A DNA stretch of 64,000 nucleotides, taken from assembly GCF_029893585.1 (NCBI RefSeq), contig NZ_JARXYX010000003.1, positions 124,001 through 188,000 of the forward strand, read 5' to 3'. The translations under genes were made by a program, and so were the position numbers. The stretch comes from Streptomyces sp. LBL (GTDB lineage: Bacteria; Actinomycetota; Actinomycetes; Streptomycetales; Streptomycetaceae). Below, piece after piece: positions 37,555 through 47,150 of the stretch. Position 1 is the first letter of the stretch; every line of letters begins with the position of its first letter. The notes below the pieces were generated by a model. The model saw only the letters and a program-made list of their open reading frames with translations, was not told the origin of the DNA and made no database searches.

Positions 37555-38973
37555 ATGCGCAACGTGCTTGCACGCAAGAGGACCGTCTCAGACCCCAGCG
37601 CGACCGTTCCTGTAGCGCCCGGAGGCCTCCCGGTCGTGGGGCATGCGGTGAAGGCTCTCCGTGACCCGAGGGAGTTCCTGCGTTCGCTGCCCGCGCACGG
37701 CGACATGATCCGCGTCAGCGTCGGTCCGCTCAAGGCGGTGATGGTCTGCAACCCGGAGCTGACCTCACAGATACTTCTCAACGATCGCACCTACGACAAG
37801 GGTGGTCTGCTGTTCGACAGGGCCAGGGAGGTATTCGGCGACGGTCTGGTGACCTGCCCGCATGCCATGCACCGACGGGAGCGCCGACTGGTTCAGCCTG
37901 CGTTCCATCGCAGCCGGCTTCCCGGCTACGCCCGGGCCATGACCGATGGGACAACCCTGCTGACCAACCGGTGGCGTGATGGTCAGGTGCTGGACATGCC
38001 TGCCGAAATGCTCAGTCTGACGATGCACAACATGTTGCAGACGATGCTCGGCGGGACGCTGCCGCCGGAGGACCTGCGCCAGTTGGTCAGCGACGCCATC
38101 GTCGTGCAGCACGCGACGTACCGGCAGACGTTCACGCCGGCGGTGCTGAACCGGATTCCGACCCCCGGAAACCGGCGCTATCAGCGGGCCCTGGCTGGGC
38201 TCCACAACACCGTGACCGACATTATTGCCAAGGCCCAGGTGGACTCGGCGGACCATGGGGATCTCCTCTCGGCGCTCCTGACAGCCCGCGATCCAGGCAG
38301 CCCCGACGACCCGGCCGACGGCTGCCCGAGCGGGCGTCTGAGCAGCGCCGAACTCCGCAACGAGGTCCTGACCTTCCTGGTGGCAGGTTCGGAGACAACT
38401 GCGCACACCTTGTCATGGGCGCTGTACCTCACCGCCTGCCATCCGGATATCCAGGAGCGGCTGTGGGCCGAGACCGATCGCGTCCTGGACGGCAGGCCGG
38501 TCTCCATCGACCACCTGCCCGACCTGAAAATTGCGAACCAGATCATCACCGAGACGCTGCGGTTATATCCGCCGGCTGGGATGATATGGACCAGGATGGT
38601 CACAGCAAACACCCGCCTGGGTGGCTACGACATCCCGGCCGGGACGACCATCGCGTACAGCCCTTACGCTCTGCACCGGCTGGCACGCTACTATCCGGAC
38701 CCCGACGTCTTCAATCCTGATCGCTGGGATGCCGAGAAGCAGCATTCAACACCGCGCAATAACGCCTATCTCACCTTTGGCGGCGGAGCACGCAAATGCA
38801 TCGGCGACCAGTTCGCCGTCATTGAGGCTGTGCTGGCGCTTACGGACATCGCCTCCCGCTGGCGCCTGGAACCCATTCCCGGACAGAAACATCCGGCTAT
38901 CACCACCTCCATGGGACCCCGTGACCTCAAGATGCGACTGAGTGCCAGGACGGCACCAGAGCTCACGTCATAG
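37555..38973 (+). CDS. Cytochrome P450 (first)
   Basis: 472 aa, ATG with GGGAGG upstream. Heme ligand motif FGGGARKCIGDQFA, I-helix VAGSETTAHTLSW (AGxET/T), K-helix ETLRLYPPAG, and the PERF-like region FNPDRWD are all intact. The proline-rich start VPVAPGGLPVVGHAVKALRD resembles bacterial P450s of the pentalenene-oxygenase type. The length is above the usual 400 aa of soluble Streptomyces P450s. There is an in-frame TTA codon at 38563-38565. It is transcribed toward the PKS gene, 395 bases upstream of it, and probably oxidises the polyketide. Confidence 0.94.
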   Translation: MRNVLARKRTVSDPSATVPVAPGGLPVVGHAVKALRDPREFLRSLPAHGDMIRVSVGPLKAVMVCNPELTSQILLNDRTYDKGGLLFDRAREVFGDGLVTCPHAMHRRERRLVQPAFHRSRLPGYARAMTDGTTLLTNRWRDGQVLDMPAEMLSLTMHNMLQTMLGGTLPPEDLRQLVSDAIVVQHATYRQTFTPAVLNRIPTPGNRRYQRALAGLHNTVTDIIAKAQVDSADHGDLLSALLTARDPGSPDDPADGCPSGRLSSAELRNEVLTFLVAGSETTAHTLSWALYLTACHPDIQERLWAETDRVLDGRPVSIDHLPDLKIANQIITETLRLYPPAGMIWTRMVTANTRLGGYDIPAGTTIAYSPYALHRLARYYPDPDVFNPDRWDAEKQHSTPRNNAYLTFGGGARKCIGDQFAVIEAVLALTDIASRWRLEPIPGQKHPAITTSMGPRDLKMRLSARTAPELTS

Positions 38974-39368
38974 GGCAGCGCACGGATCCTTTCAGGATAG
39001 TGCGGCGGTTCTGCCGCCCGTGGAGACCGACAAGCCGATCGCACAGGTCGCCCGCGCCCTGGAGTGGGGAAGCTCCAGGGTTTCCGGGGAATACCGACCC
39101 ATTTTCGGTGGCGCGGCGGCCTTCCTTTTACGTGAAGTGCCGGAAATCCCGCGGTGACCTTGTGCCGTGGATCAGGCTCCACGGACGTCGGATCGTCTTC
39201 ACTCTTTATCGGCTATTGGTCCCCACCTGGGGGCTATGCATAAGTATCCGACGATTACAGGCAGCGGCGTAGATAACTACTGGATCCCCCGTCCGGAAAC
39301 GCGTTCAGTCACGCACATGAAAACGCGAGCGGTCACGCGTGTGGAAAAATATGCGAAAGGCAGGCGCA
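38974..39368. other. P450-PKS intergenic region with a possible IS3-type HTH scrap
   Basis: No complete gene. One plus frame near 39020-39060 reads ETDKPIAQVARALEWGS, like the helix-turn-helix start of IS3-family OrfA proteins (KPIAQVARDLG), then degrades. From 39150 the base composition falls, and GTCACGC occurs twice (39308 and 39332), which may be promoter elements of the PKS. No terminator was seen. Confidence 0.45.
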
Positions 39369-42300
39369 ATGATGGTGAGTCAGGAGCGGGGCGGTATGAG
39401 TGGCGTGAGGACTGCCGAGGGATTGGCGGAGCCCGTTGCGGTGATTGGGGTGGGGCTCCGCCTCCCGGGGGGGATCACAACGTTGGGCGGGTTGTGGGAT
39501 GCCTTGGCCGCCGGCGAGGATCTTGTGACCTCGGTACCCGGCGACCGGTTCAGTACCGATGATTTTGTTGTAAGTGATGGTGGGGTGCGAGCGGGGAAGG
39601 CGTACACCGGGGCGGCCGGTATTTTCGGGAACGTGTGGGGGTTCGACCCGGAGTATTTTGGTATTTCGCCGAAGGAGGCAGGCCAGATCGATCCGCAGCA
39701 ACGGTTGCTGATGGAGTGCGCGGTGGAGGCCTTCGACGACGGGGGCGTGGATCCGCGGCTGCTGGCGGGTTCGGACGTGGCGGTGGTGATGGGGCTCACC
39801 GTTCAGGACTACTGGGGTCTGCTGATGCGACGGCCCGGGGTGATGAATTCGTTCGCCCCCACCGGTACGGGGGCGTTCAGTGCAGCGAACCGCCTGTCGT
39901 ACCTATTTGATTTCCATGGGCCGTCCCACACGGTGGACACGGCGTGTTCGTCGTCCTTGACGGCCCTGCACCTTGCGGCTGAGACGGTCCGTTCGGGCCG
40001 TTGTGAGGTTGCGTTGGCCGGCGGGGTGAATCTGGTGCTCGGCCCGGGCGGGCACGTCATCTCCAGCCAGGCGTCGATGCTCTCCCCGACGGGGCGTTGT
40101 CACTCGTTCTCGCAGGACGCCGATGGTTTCGTCCGGTCCGAGGGCGCGGGCGTGGTGCTCTTGAAGACATTGAGCCGGGCCGTAGCTGATGGTGACCGGG
40201 TGCACGCGGTGATCAGGGCTTCGGTGGTCAATGCCGACGGGCGGACTCTGGGGATGTCCATGCCGGGTGCGGATGCTCAGGCGGCGATGTTGGAGCGTGC
40301 GTACGCCGAGGCTGGTGTGCGCCCTGACGAGGTGTCGTACGTGGAGGCTCACGGGACGGGGACGGCGGCGGGCGACCCGGCCGAGTGCGAGGCTCTGGGA
40401 CGGGTTCTGGGGCGGCGGCGCGCGGGGAAGCCGTTGGCGATCGGGTCCGTGAAGTCGAATCTGGGGCACCTGGAAGCCGCGGCCGGCATGGCGGGGCTGT
40501 TCAAGGCCATGCTGGTCCTGCGCGAGCAGCGGATCCCCGCTACCTTGCATGCGCAACCGTTGAGCCAGGCGATAGATTTCAGCGGGCTGGGCCTGGACCC
40601 GATGACGGCGATGCAACCGCTGGACGGTGGGGCTGGCGCGCGGCGTATTGCCGGAGTCAATTCGTTCGGTATCGGCGGCGCGAACGCGCACGTGGTGCTG
40701 GAGTTGCCCGATGCGCCGCCGGCCCCGGGCGTCATCGGGGACGGAGCTGCGGGGACTGAGGGCAGGCGGCCTGCTGTGGCTGTGCCGGTGGTGGTCACCG
40801 GCCGGACCGAGACGGCGTTGCGGGAGTCGGCGCTGGCCATGGCCTCCCACCTGGAAGGCATTGACGATTCCGCCCTGGTGGATGTCGGGTTCACCACGGT
40901 ACGGCGCCGCGAGCGCCGTGAGTTGTGCACGGCCGTGCTGGCCTCCAGCGGCGTGGCGGCCGCGCAAGCGCTGCGGGAGATGGCGGAAAAGGGCGCGTCG
41001 GATGAGGCGGCATCGGCCGTCAGCACGGCCCGGGGACGGGTCGGGTTCGTTTTCAGCGGGAACGGTACCCAGTGGCCGAGGATGGGCGCGGAGTTGCTGG
41101 GGCAGGACGCCGCCTTCACCGCCGAGGTCCGGGCTGTCAGCCGCGAACTGGAACCGCTGCTGGGCTGGTCGGTCGAGGCGGAGATGGCGACGCCGGACAC
41201 CGGACGGTGGGCGCTGACAGAGGTGACGCAGCCGATGCTGTTCGCCCTGCAGGCCGGATTGGTCATGTCGCTGCGCGAGCGGGGGGTGCGACCGGACGGG
41301 GTCTGCGGTCACAGCGTCGGTGAGGTCGCGGCCGCCTACTGCGCCGGAATTCTGGATCGTCCCCAGGCATGTCGCGTGATCGCGCACCGCAGCCTCGCGC
41401 AGGCGCCCACCTTCGGGACCGGGCGGATGGCGGCGTTGGCGCTGTCGCCTGCGCAGGCTCAGCGGTTGCTCGATGAGATGGGGGCGAGCGACCGGGTGGT
41501 GATCGCGGCCGTGAACTCCGGCAATGACGTCACCCTGGCCGGGGACAGCCGGACACTGGAGGCTGTTGAGGAGAGCTGTGTCCGCGACAGTGTGTCCTTT
41601 CGGTTCCTGCGCTTGGACTACCCCTTCCACAGCCCGGCCATGGATGCCGTCCGCGGCCCGCTGCTGGACGGTCTCGGAGAGCTTGGGGCCGGTCAGGGCG
41701 AGATCCCGCTGGTCTCCACCGTCACCGGCCGTGCGGTCGCAGATCACGAGATGGACGCCGACTACTGGTGGCGCAACGTGCGTGAACCGGTCCAGTTCGC
41801 CGCGGGGGTCGCGGCGCTCATCGGTGAGGATCATGGCTGTGACGTTCTGGTCGAAGTCGGCCCTCACCCGGCGCTCAGCGGCTACCTGCGCCGCATCGCC
41901 GTCGATGAGGGAGCCTCGGTGGAGGTGGCGTCGACGCTGACCCGGATCAGCGCCGGCCCACAAGCGCTGAAGGGCACAGTTCTGCGCGCGGCCGCGGCTG
42001 GGGCGCAGCTGGACTGGGATCGGTTCTTCCCCCAGGGCGGTCGCGTCGTGGACGTCCCGGCCTACGCGTGGCAACGCCAGCGCTACCAGTTGGGAGACCC
42101 CTCATGGTGGTCCGACCACGAGATCGCGCCGGCGCAGCAGCCGGTTGCGGCCAATCCGCTGCTGGGCCGACGCTTGCTGGCGGCCGACCCGACGTGGGGG
42201 CGGGAGCAGAGCGCAGCCTGGATCGCCGACCACAAGATCGGCGACGCTGTCGTCATGCCTGGCACGGGCTTTCTCGACATGGCGCTGTCGGCCGCCCGTG

Positions 42301-45300
42301 AGGTGTCCGGCGGACCCGTGGAACTGCTCGACGTGTCCCTGGCCAGGTCGCTGGTCCTGCCCGGCGATCCCGGATCGGCTCCGGTACGCACGACCACCAC
42401 CGTCCGTCCCGATGGAACCTTCGTCGTCGCTGGGCACACTGGTGCGGACATTGAGGCCGTCCAGCACGTGAACGGGCGGTGGCGCGGCTTGGCCGAGGTC
42501 AGGCCTGCCCCGGTCGACGTGGCCGCTCTCGCCGACCGCGTCAGCGAACCCGTGGAAGCGTCCGACCACTACCGGGCCTGCGCCGCGGTGTCGCTCAACT
42601 ACGGGCCGGCCTTCCGTACGCTGGCAACGCTGACTGTCAGGGACAGCGAAGGGCTGGCGGGGCTTCGTACCGATCAGTTCGCCGACGCGGAGCATCAGGC
42701 TCGTGTCGTGCTCCTCGACGGCTGCCTCCAGGCGATGCTTCCCCTGTCCGCTCACGTCGTCTCCGGCTCCACGCACCGTTACGTTCCGCACCTCCCGGTG
42801 TCCGTGGGGAGCATCCGCGTCTGGAGTCCCCTGCCCGCCACTGTCACGGCGTACATGCGGCTGACGTCCGTTACTGAGACCGGCCTCATGGCTGACATCA
42901 CCGTCTGTGACACCGACGGAACAGTCCTGCTCACCCTGGGGGACGTCTACGCGCGGCGCATCGAGAACAGCGGTTCTCCCGTGCCCGAGCTCTACACCGA
43001 GGTGCTCAGGGCACGCCCGCGGATGACCGCGCTGCCCGGCACCCCCAGTCCGCTCCCCTCGCCTTCACGCGTCATCGACGAGTGTGGCCCGGTCGTCACC
43101 CGGCTCGATGACGCGTTCCGGGACCGTGGCTATGACGGCCACATGGAAAGGGCTCGGCAGCTGAGCGCGCACTACATGGTGGCTGCGGTGAGCAGCATCC
43201 TGGAGTCCGCGGTGGCACGAGGTGCGATCAAGGTCGACGGGCCGGTCGGTGGACAGGTCTTCAGCCTCGATGACCTGAGGAGTGCCGGCGTCAGGGAAAG
43301 CCTGTGCCCGTTGGTGGAGATGATGTTGGCGATTGCGGTCCGGTACGGGCTGCTGACCGCTCGTGCCGACGGGGGCTGGTACCAGAGCGGAACGCCGGTG
43401 CCTGAGGAGCTTTTGCAGACCAGGCTGAACGAATTTCCAGAGCTCATCGTGATGTGGCAGGCCGCTGCGTGGGTCGGGCGCAGCCTGCCCGGCGTCCTCA
43501 CTGGTGAGACGGAGGGGCTGGAGGTGCTGTTCGGCGAATCCGGTCCCATCGCGGCACAGGTGTACAACCACGATCCAGGGCTCACGTACCTGTCCGATGC
43601 CGCTGTGGCATACCTCCGCGCCGCCCTGGCCGACTGGCCGGCCGACCGGCCATTGCGGATTCTGGAGATCGGCGCCGGCACCGGGGGCTTCACCGCTCGC
43701 ATCCTGCCCCACCTGCCGCCCGAGCGTACGCATTACGTGTACACCGACGTCTCCTCGGCGTTCTTCCCCAAGGCCGAGGCCCGGTTCGCCGAGTTCAACT
43801 TCCTCGAATACCACGCCCTCGACCTGAGCGCTGATCCCACCGAGCAGGGGTTCGTCGCGGGATCGTTCGATCTCGTCGTCGCGAGCAATGCACTGCACAC
43901 AACGACCGACATCACTCAGGGGCTGCGCAACGCCGCCACGCTTCTGGACGACAACGGTCAGCTCGTTGCCCTTGAACTGCACACCAGTTCGTACGTCGCG
44001 ACGTTGTTCGGCATCCTGGACTCCTTCTGGGATTCCTCCGACACCGATCTGCGGCCGACCGGCGCGGCACTGGCCCGCGACAAGTGGCCGTCAGTGCTGG
44101 AGCAAGCCGGGTTTTCCGCTAGCGCGTTCCTGAGCGCTGAGCCGGAACACGAGGGCGTTCCCGCATCGGTGATCGCGGCGGTCCGCGCCACGGGCGCCCA
44201 GCCTGGCGGCACTCCAGGGGACCAGGACGCAGACGGCGCGACCCCCCCGTGCCTGCTGATCACTGAGAGCGGGGACAGCTCCGCCGATCGCCTGGGCGAC
44301 TTCGTGGCAGCCGCCCTGACCGCCGCGGGAGCACGCGAGGTGGTCCTCTCGGATCTCCAGCCGCAGACGGACTGGGCGGCTCTGCTGCCGGCCGCGGGGC
44401 CGGTCGATATCGTCTTGATCGCCGACGACACCGAGCAGACGACGGTCGAGCAGACGACCGCGCGTGTCGCCCATGCCTGCGCGCAGCTGAGTGCCCTGGC
44501 AACCGCCTGTGTGGCGGGAGGCGGAGATCTTCAGCCCACCCTGTGGCTGCTCGCGGGCACGACCGCCGACAGCCTGGACGCCCCGATGACACATACTGGC
44601 GCGGCCCTATGGGGTGCCACCCGCACTCTGGCCAACGAACAGGCGCTCCTGACCGTCCGCAGGATCCGTGTCGTCAGCGGGACCGCGGAGTCGGCACAGC
44701 AGGCGGCCGGCCACGTCGCGTACGAGATCACCCACCCCGACGCCGAAGACGAATGTGTGATCACTCCTCGCGGGCGCTTCGCCGTGCGGGTGCAGGCGCT
44801 GCCGGAAACCCGGCAGACCCGCGCTCACGGCGCCACCGAGCAGTTTGCGTTAGCCGTCTACGGCGAAGCAGGCACCCCCCACCGGCTTGTCTGGCAGGAC
44901 GGCGGCGTCCCTGCGCCAGGGCCGGGTGAGATCACCGTCCGCGTGCAGGCTGCGGCCCTCAACGGCCGTGACGCTCTCTTCGCCACTGGGCGCCTGCTCC
45001 CGCCGCGCGGCGCACGTCCGGGCGATGTCCACCTCGGCCGCGAAGGCGCGGGGATCGTGACCGCCGTCGGAGACGACGTCACCGGCATCCTCCCAGGAGA
45101 CCGGGTCGCCGGTATCACGCACGGCGGCTGGCTGGCCTCGCACATCAACCTGCGCGCCGACCGGGTGGTCAAGCTCCCCGAGCAGGTCACCTTCGCCGCA
45201 GCGGCAACCCTTCTCACAGCTCACCTGACCACGCACCATGTGCTGGGGCACCTGGCCGGTCTGGGTCCTGGCGACAGCGTTCTCGTGCTGGGTGGAACCG

Positions 45301-46955
45301 ACGGGACAGGGCTGGCGGCCATAGATTTCGCCCGGCATGCCGGGAGCCGCGTCATCGTCGGCGCTCCCACGCCGGCTCTGCGGGCCTTGCTGGATCTTCC
45401 GGGGGTCGACCGTGTGGTGGATTCGGGTGTTCCCGGCTTCGCCGAGGAGGTCCGGCACGTTGCCCAGGACGGCGTCGACGTCATCCTCAACCTCGGCTCC
45501 CTCACTGCGGACCTGCGCCGGCGCGCGCTGGACCTCCTGGCGCCCGGGGGGCACTTCTTCGACGCCGGACCGCTCGCCGCGCCCTCATCGACACCGCTGC
45601 ACATGCCGCCCCTGGACCGCGACGCCACCGTTCACGCCATCGATGTCGTCGGCTGGTTTGAGCAACCCTCGCTGCCGGCAGACCGCTGCCTGCAGGACCT
45701 GCAGAGGGTGATCGACAGCGAGGAATGCCGCCCCTTGCCCCACATGGTCTACCCCGCCGACCGGATCTACGAAGCCATGGACGGCGTCCTGGCTGGTCAG
45801 CAGGCCGGGAAGACGGTCATCGTCCTCGACGACGGAGCCTGCCTCGATCGCTCCCCCGAGGCTCCAGTGCTGGATCCCGCGGCAACCTATCTGGTCGTCG
45901 GAGGGCTTGGCGGCTTCGGAGCCGAGACCGCCCGGCACCTGGCCCGCCGGGGAGCACGGCACCTCACGCTCGTCAGTCGACGTGGCACCGCAGGCAACCA
46001 AGACGCCGCCGCCCTGGTCAGCAGCCTGAACGACCAGGGAGTCCAGGTGGACGCGCGCGCTGTCGACATCTCCGACCCGGACACTGTCGACCGGCTCTTC
46101 CGCGACCTTGACGCGAGCGGACGTCGGCTCGCCGGGGTGATCCACGCTGCCATGGTCCTCGACGACGACGAGATCACCGACCTGTCCGTCGAGCGCTACC
46201 TGACCGTCCTGAATCCCAAACTCACCGGAGCGCTTCTCCTCGACGCCCACACCCGCCGGCGCGACCTCGACTTCTTCGCCATGTACTCATCGTTCGCTGC
46301 GTTGCTGGGCAACAGGAGGCAAGCCTCGTACAGCGCCGCGAGCCTTACCTTGGAGAACATCGCGCGCCGACGCAGGCGCGACGGCCTGCCCGCCTGCGTC
46401 CTGCAGTTGGGCGCCATCTCCGACGCCGGGTACGTGCTCCGCACCGGAATCACCTCAGTGATGAGCGACTACGGCATCCTCCCGATGACCTCGTCCCAAG
46501 CACTGGACCGCTTCGACATGCTGCTTCTCCACCCGGACACCACGGTCACCGCGGTCGTCGCCGAATCCCGGGGCCGTGAGCAAGCGCTCATTGCCTTCCT
46601 CCCCGCTGTCACCGCACCCCGTACCGCCACGCTGGTCCACACGCCGGATGCGGGCGCGGACGACAGCCTCCTGCCGCGCCTGCGGGCCGCTGCCACCGCC
46701 GAGGAAGCCCGCCCGATACTGCTCGACGCCCTCACTTCCTGGCTGGCCTCCGGTCTCCACACCACACCCGATCGCATCGACGTCAGCCGCCGGATCGATC
46801 AACTCGGCGCCGACTCCCTCACCGCCACCGAACTCATCGGCCACATCCGCCGCCACACCGGTTGCGCGATCCCCGCCCCCGAAGTCATGACCGCACCTCT
46901 CTCCGGCATCGCCGCCACCGTCCTCCACCACCTACGCCCCGAGAGCCAGTCCTGA
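39369..46955 (+). CDS. Highly reducing type I PKS: KS-AT-DH-cMT-ER-KR-ACP in one module
   Basis: 2528 aa from the ATG at 39369 (AAGGCAGG upstream). Domains in order: KS with Cys193 (DTACSSS), EAHGTGT and KSNLGHLEAAAG; AT with Ser649 (GHSVGEV) and DYPFHSPAMD, suggesting malonyl-CoA; DH with His955 (DHKIGDAVVMP) and DGCLQ; a C-methyltransferase near 1433 (EIGAGTGG); ER about 1830-2135, cofactor loop LGGTDGTGLAA less canonical; KR about 2170-2400 (GGLGGFG, Tyr2321, B-type LDD); ACP with Ser2483 (LGADSL). This order is that of iterative fungal highly reducing PKSs and is unusual in Streptomyces, where cis methyltransferases are rare. There is no docking domain and no thioesterase, so chain release needs a partner. 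A TTA codon is at 44850-44852. Confidence 0.95.
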   Translation: MMVSQERGGMSGVRTAEGLAEPVAVIGVGLRLPGGITTLGGLWDALAAGEDLVTSVPGDRFSTDDFVVSDGGVRAGKAYTGAAGIFGNVWGFDPEYFGISPKEAGQIDPQQRLLMECAVEAFDDGGVDPRLLAGSDVAVVMGLTVQDYWGLLMRRPGVMNSFAPTGTGAFSAANRLSYLFDFHGPSHTVDTACSSSLTALHLAAETVRSGRCEVALAGGVNLVLGPGGHVISSQASMLSPTGRCHSFSQDADGFVRSEGAGVVLLKTLSRAVADGDRVHAVIRASVVNADGRTLGMSMPGADAQAAMLERAYAEAGVRPDEVSYVEAHGTGTAAGDPAECEALGRVLGRRRAGKPLAIGSVKSNLGHLEAAAGMAGLFKAMLVLREQRIPATLHAQPLSQAIDFSGLGLDPMTAMQPLDGGAGARRIAGVNSFGIGGANAHVVLELPDAPPAPGVIGDGAAGTEGRRPAVAVPVVVTGRTETALRESALAMASHLEGIDDSALVDVGFTTVRRRERRELCTAVLASSGVAAAQALREMAEKGASDEAASAVSTARGRVGFVFSGNGTQWPRMGAELLGQDAAFTAEVRAVSRELEPLLGWSVEAEMATPDTGRWALTEVTQPMLFALQAGLVMSLRERGVRPDGVCGHSVGEVAAAYCAGILDRPQACRVIAHRSLAQAPTFGTGRMAALALSPAQAQRLLDEMGASDRVVIAAVNSGNDVTLAGDSRTLEAVEESCVRDSVSFRFLRLDYPFHSPAMDAVRGPLLDGLGELGAGQGEIPLVSTVTGRAVADHEMDADYWWRNVREPVQFAAGVAALIGEDHGCDVLVEVGPHPALSGYLRRIAVDEGASVEVASTLTRISAGPQALKGTVLRAAAAGAQLDWDRFFPQGGRVVDVPAYAWQRQRYQLGDPSWWSDHEIAPAQQPVAANPLLGRRLLAADPTWGREQSAAWIADHKIGDAVVMPGTGFLDMALSAAREVSGGPVELLDVSLARSLVLPGDPGSAPVRTTTTVRPDGTFVVAGHTGADIEAVQHVNGRWRGLAEVRPAPVDVAALADRVSEPVEASDHYRACAAVSLNYGPAFRTLATLTVRDSEGLAGLRTDQFADAEHQARVVLLDGCLQAMLPLSAHVVSGSTHRYVPHLPVSVGSIRVWSPLPATVTAYMRLTSVTETGLMADITVCDTDGTVLLTLGDVYARRIENSGSPVPELYTEVLRARPRMTALPGTPSPLPSPSRVIDECGPVVTRLDDAFRDRGYDGHMERARQLSAHYMVAAVSSILESAVARGAIKVDGPVGGQVFSLDDLRSAGVRESLCPLVEMMLAIAVRYGLLTARADGGWYQSGTPVPEELLQTRLNEFPELIVMWQAAAWVGRSLPGVLTGETEGLEVLFGESGPIAAQVYNHDPGLTYLSDAAVAYLRAALADWPADRPLRILEIGAGTGGFTARILPHLPPERTHYVYTDVSSAFFPKAEARFAEFNFLEYHALDLSADPTEQGFVAGSFDLVVASNALHTTTDITQGLRNAATLLDDNGQLVALELHTSSYVATLFGILDSFWDSSDTDLRPTGAALARDKWPSVLEQAGFSASAFLSAEPEHEGVPASVIAAVRATGAQPGGTPGDQDADGATPPCLLITESGDSSADRLGDFVAAALTAAGAREVVLSDLQPQTDWAALLPAAGPVDIVLIADDTEQTTVEQTTARVAHACAQLSALATACVAGGGDLQPTLWLLAGTTADSLDAPMTHTGAALWGATRTLANEQALLTVRRIRVVSGTAESAQQAAGHVAYEITHPDAEDECVITPRGRFAVRVQALPETRQTRAHGATEQFALAVYGEAGTPHRLVWQDGGVPAPGPGEITVRVQAAALNGRDALFATGRLLPPRGARPGDVHLGREGAGIVTAVGDDVTGILPGDRVAGITHGGWLASHINLRADRVVKLPEQVTFAAAATLLTAHLTTHHVLGHLAGLGPGDSVLVLGGTDGTGLAAIDFARHAGSRVIVGAPTPALRALLDLPGVDRVVDSGVPGFAEEVRHVAQDGVDVILNLGSLTADLRRRALDLLAPGGHFFDAGPLAAPSSTPLHMPPLDRDATVHAIDVVGWFEQPSLPADRCLQDLQRVIDSEECRPLPHMVYPADRIYEAMDGVLAGQQAGKTVIVLDDGACLDRSPEAPVLDPAATYLVVGGLGGFGAETARHLARRGARHLTLVSRRGTAGNQDAAALVSSLNDQGVQVDARAVDISDPDTVDRLFRDLDASGRRLAGVIHAAMVLDDDEITDLSVERYLTVLNPKLTGALLLDAHTRRRDLDFFAMYSSFAALLGNRRQASYSAASLTLENIARRRRRDGLPACVLQLGAISDAGYVLRTGITSVMSDYGILPMTSSQALDRFDMLLLHPDTTVTAVVAESRGREQALIAFLPAVTAPRTATLVHTPDAGADDSLLPRLRAAATAEEARPILLDALTSWLASGLHTTPDRIDVSRRIDQLGADSLTATELIGHIRRHTGCAIPAPEVMTAPLSGIAATVLHHLRPESQS

Positions 46956-47036
46956 CCAACCTCGCGTGAGGGCGCATTCGAAATGGCCGCGCCCCAGCGC
47001 GTAATCAAAGCCAAGAGCTAAACCGCATGCCAGTTA

Positions 47037-47084
47037 TCCAGAAAACGGATTGGGCTGTGAGGCAGGCCGAATCCGTTTTCTGGA
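47037..47084 (+). terminator. Perfect 15-base inverted repeat after the PKS gene
   Basis: TCCAGAAAACGGATT (47037-47051) and AATCCGTTTTCTGGA (47070-47084) with an 18-base loop, 80 bases after the PKS stop and 66 bases before the pseudo-acyltransferase gene. Most likely a stem-loop terminator or attenuator, but its low GC, unusual here, also suits a protein-binding site or an IS end. Confidence 0.7.
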
Positions 47085-47150
47085 CAACCTGGCGGGAGCA
47101 GCCCCCACTCCTGGTGGCTACGAACGGGCAGATATCCCGGGAGATAACAG

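Noticed and set aside
39308..39338. Two GTCACGC repeats before the PKS as SARP heptamer sites
   Set aside because: Spacing is 24 bases rather than the 11 or 22 expected for SARP direct repeats, and only two copies exist.
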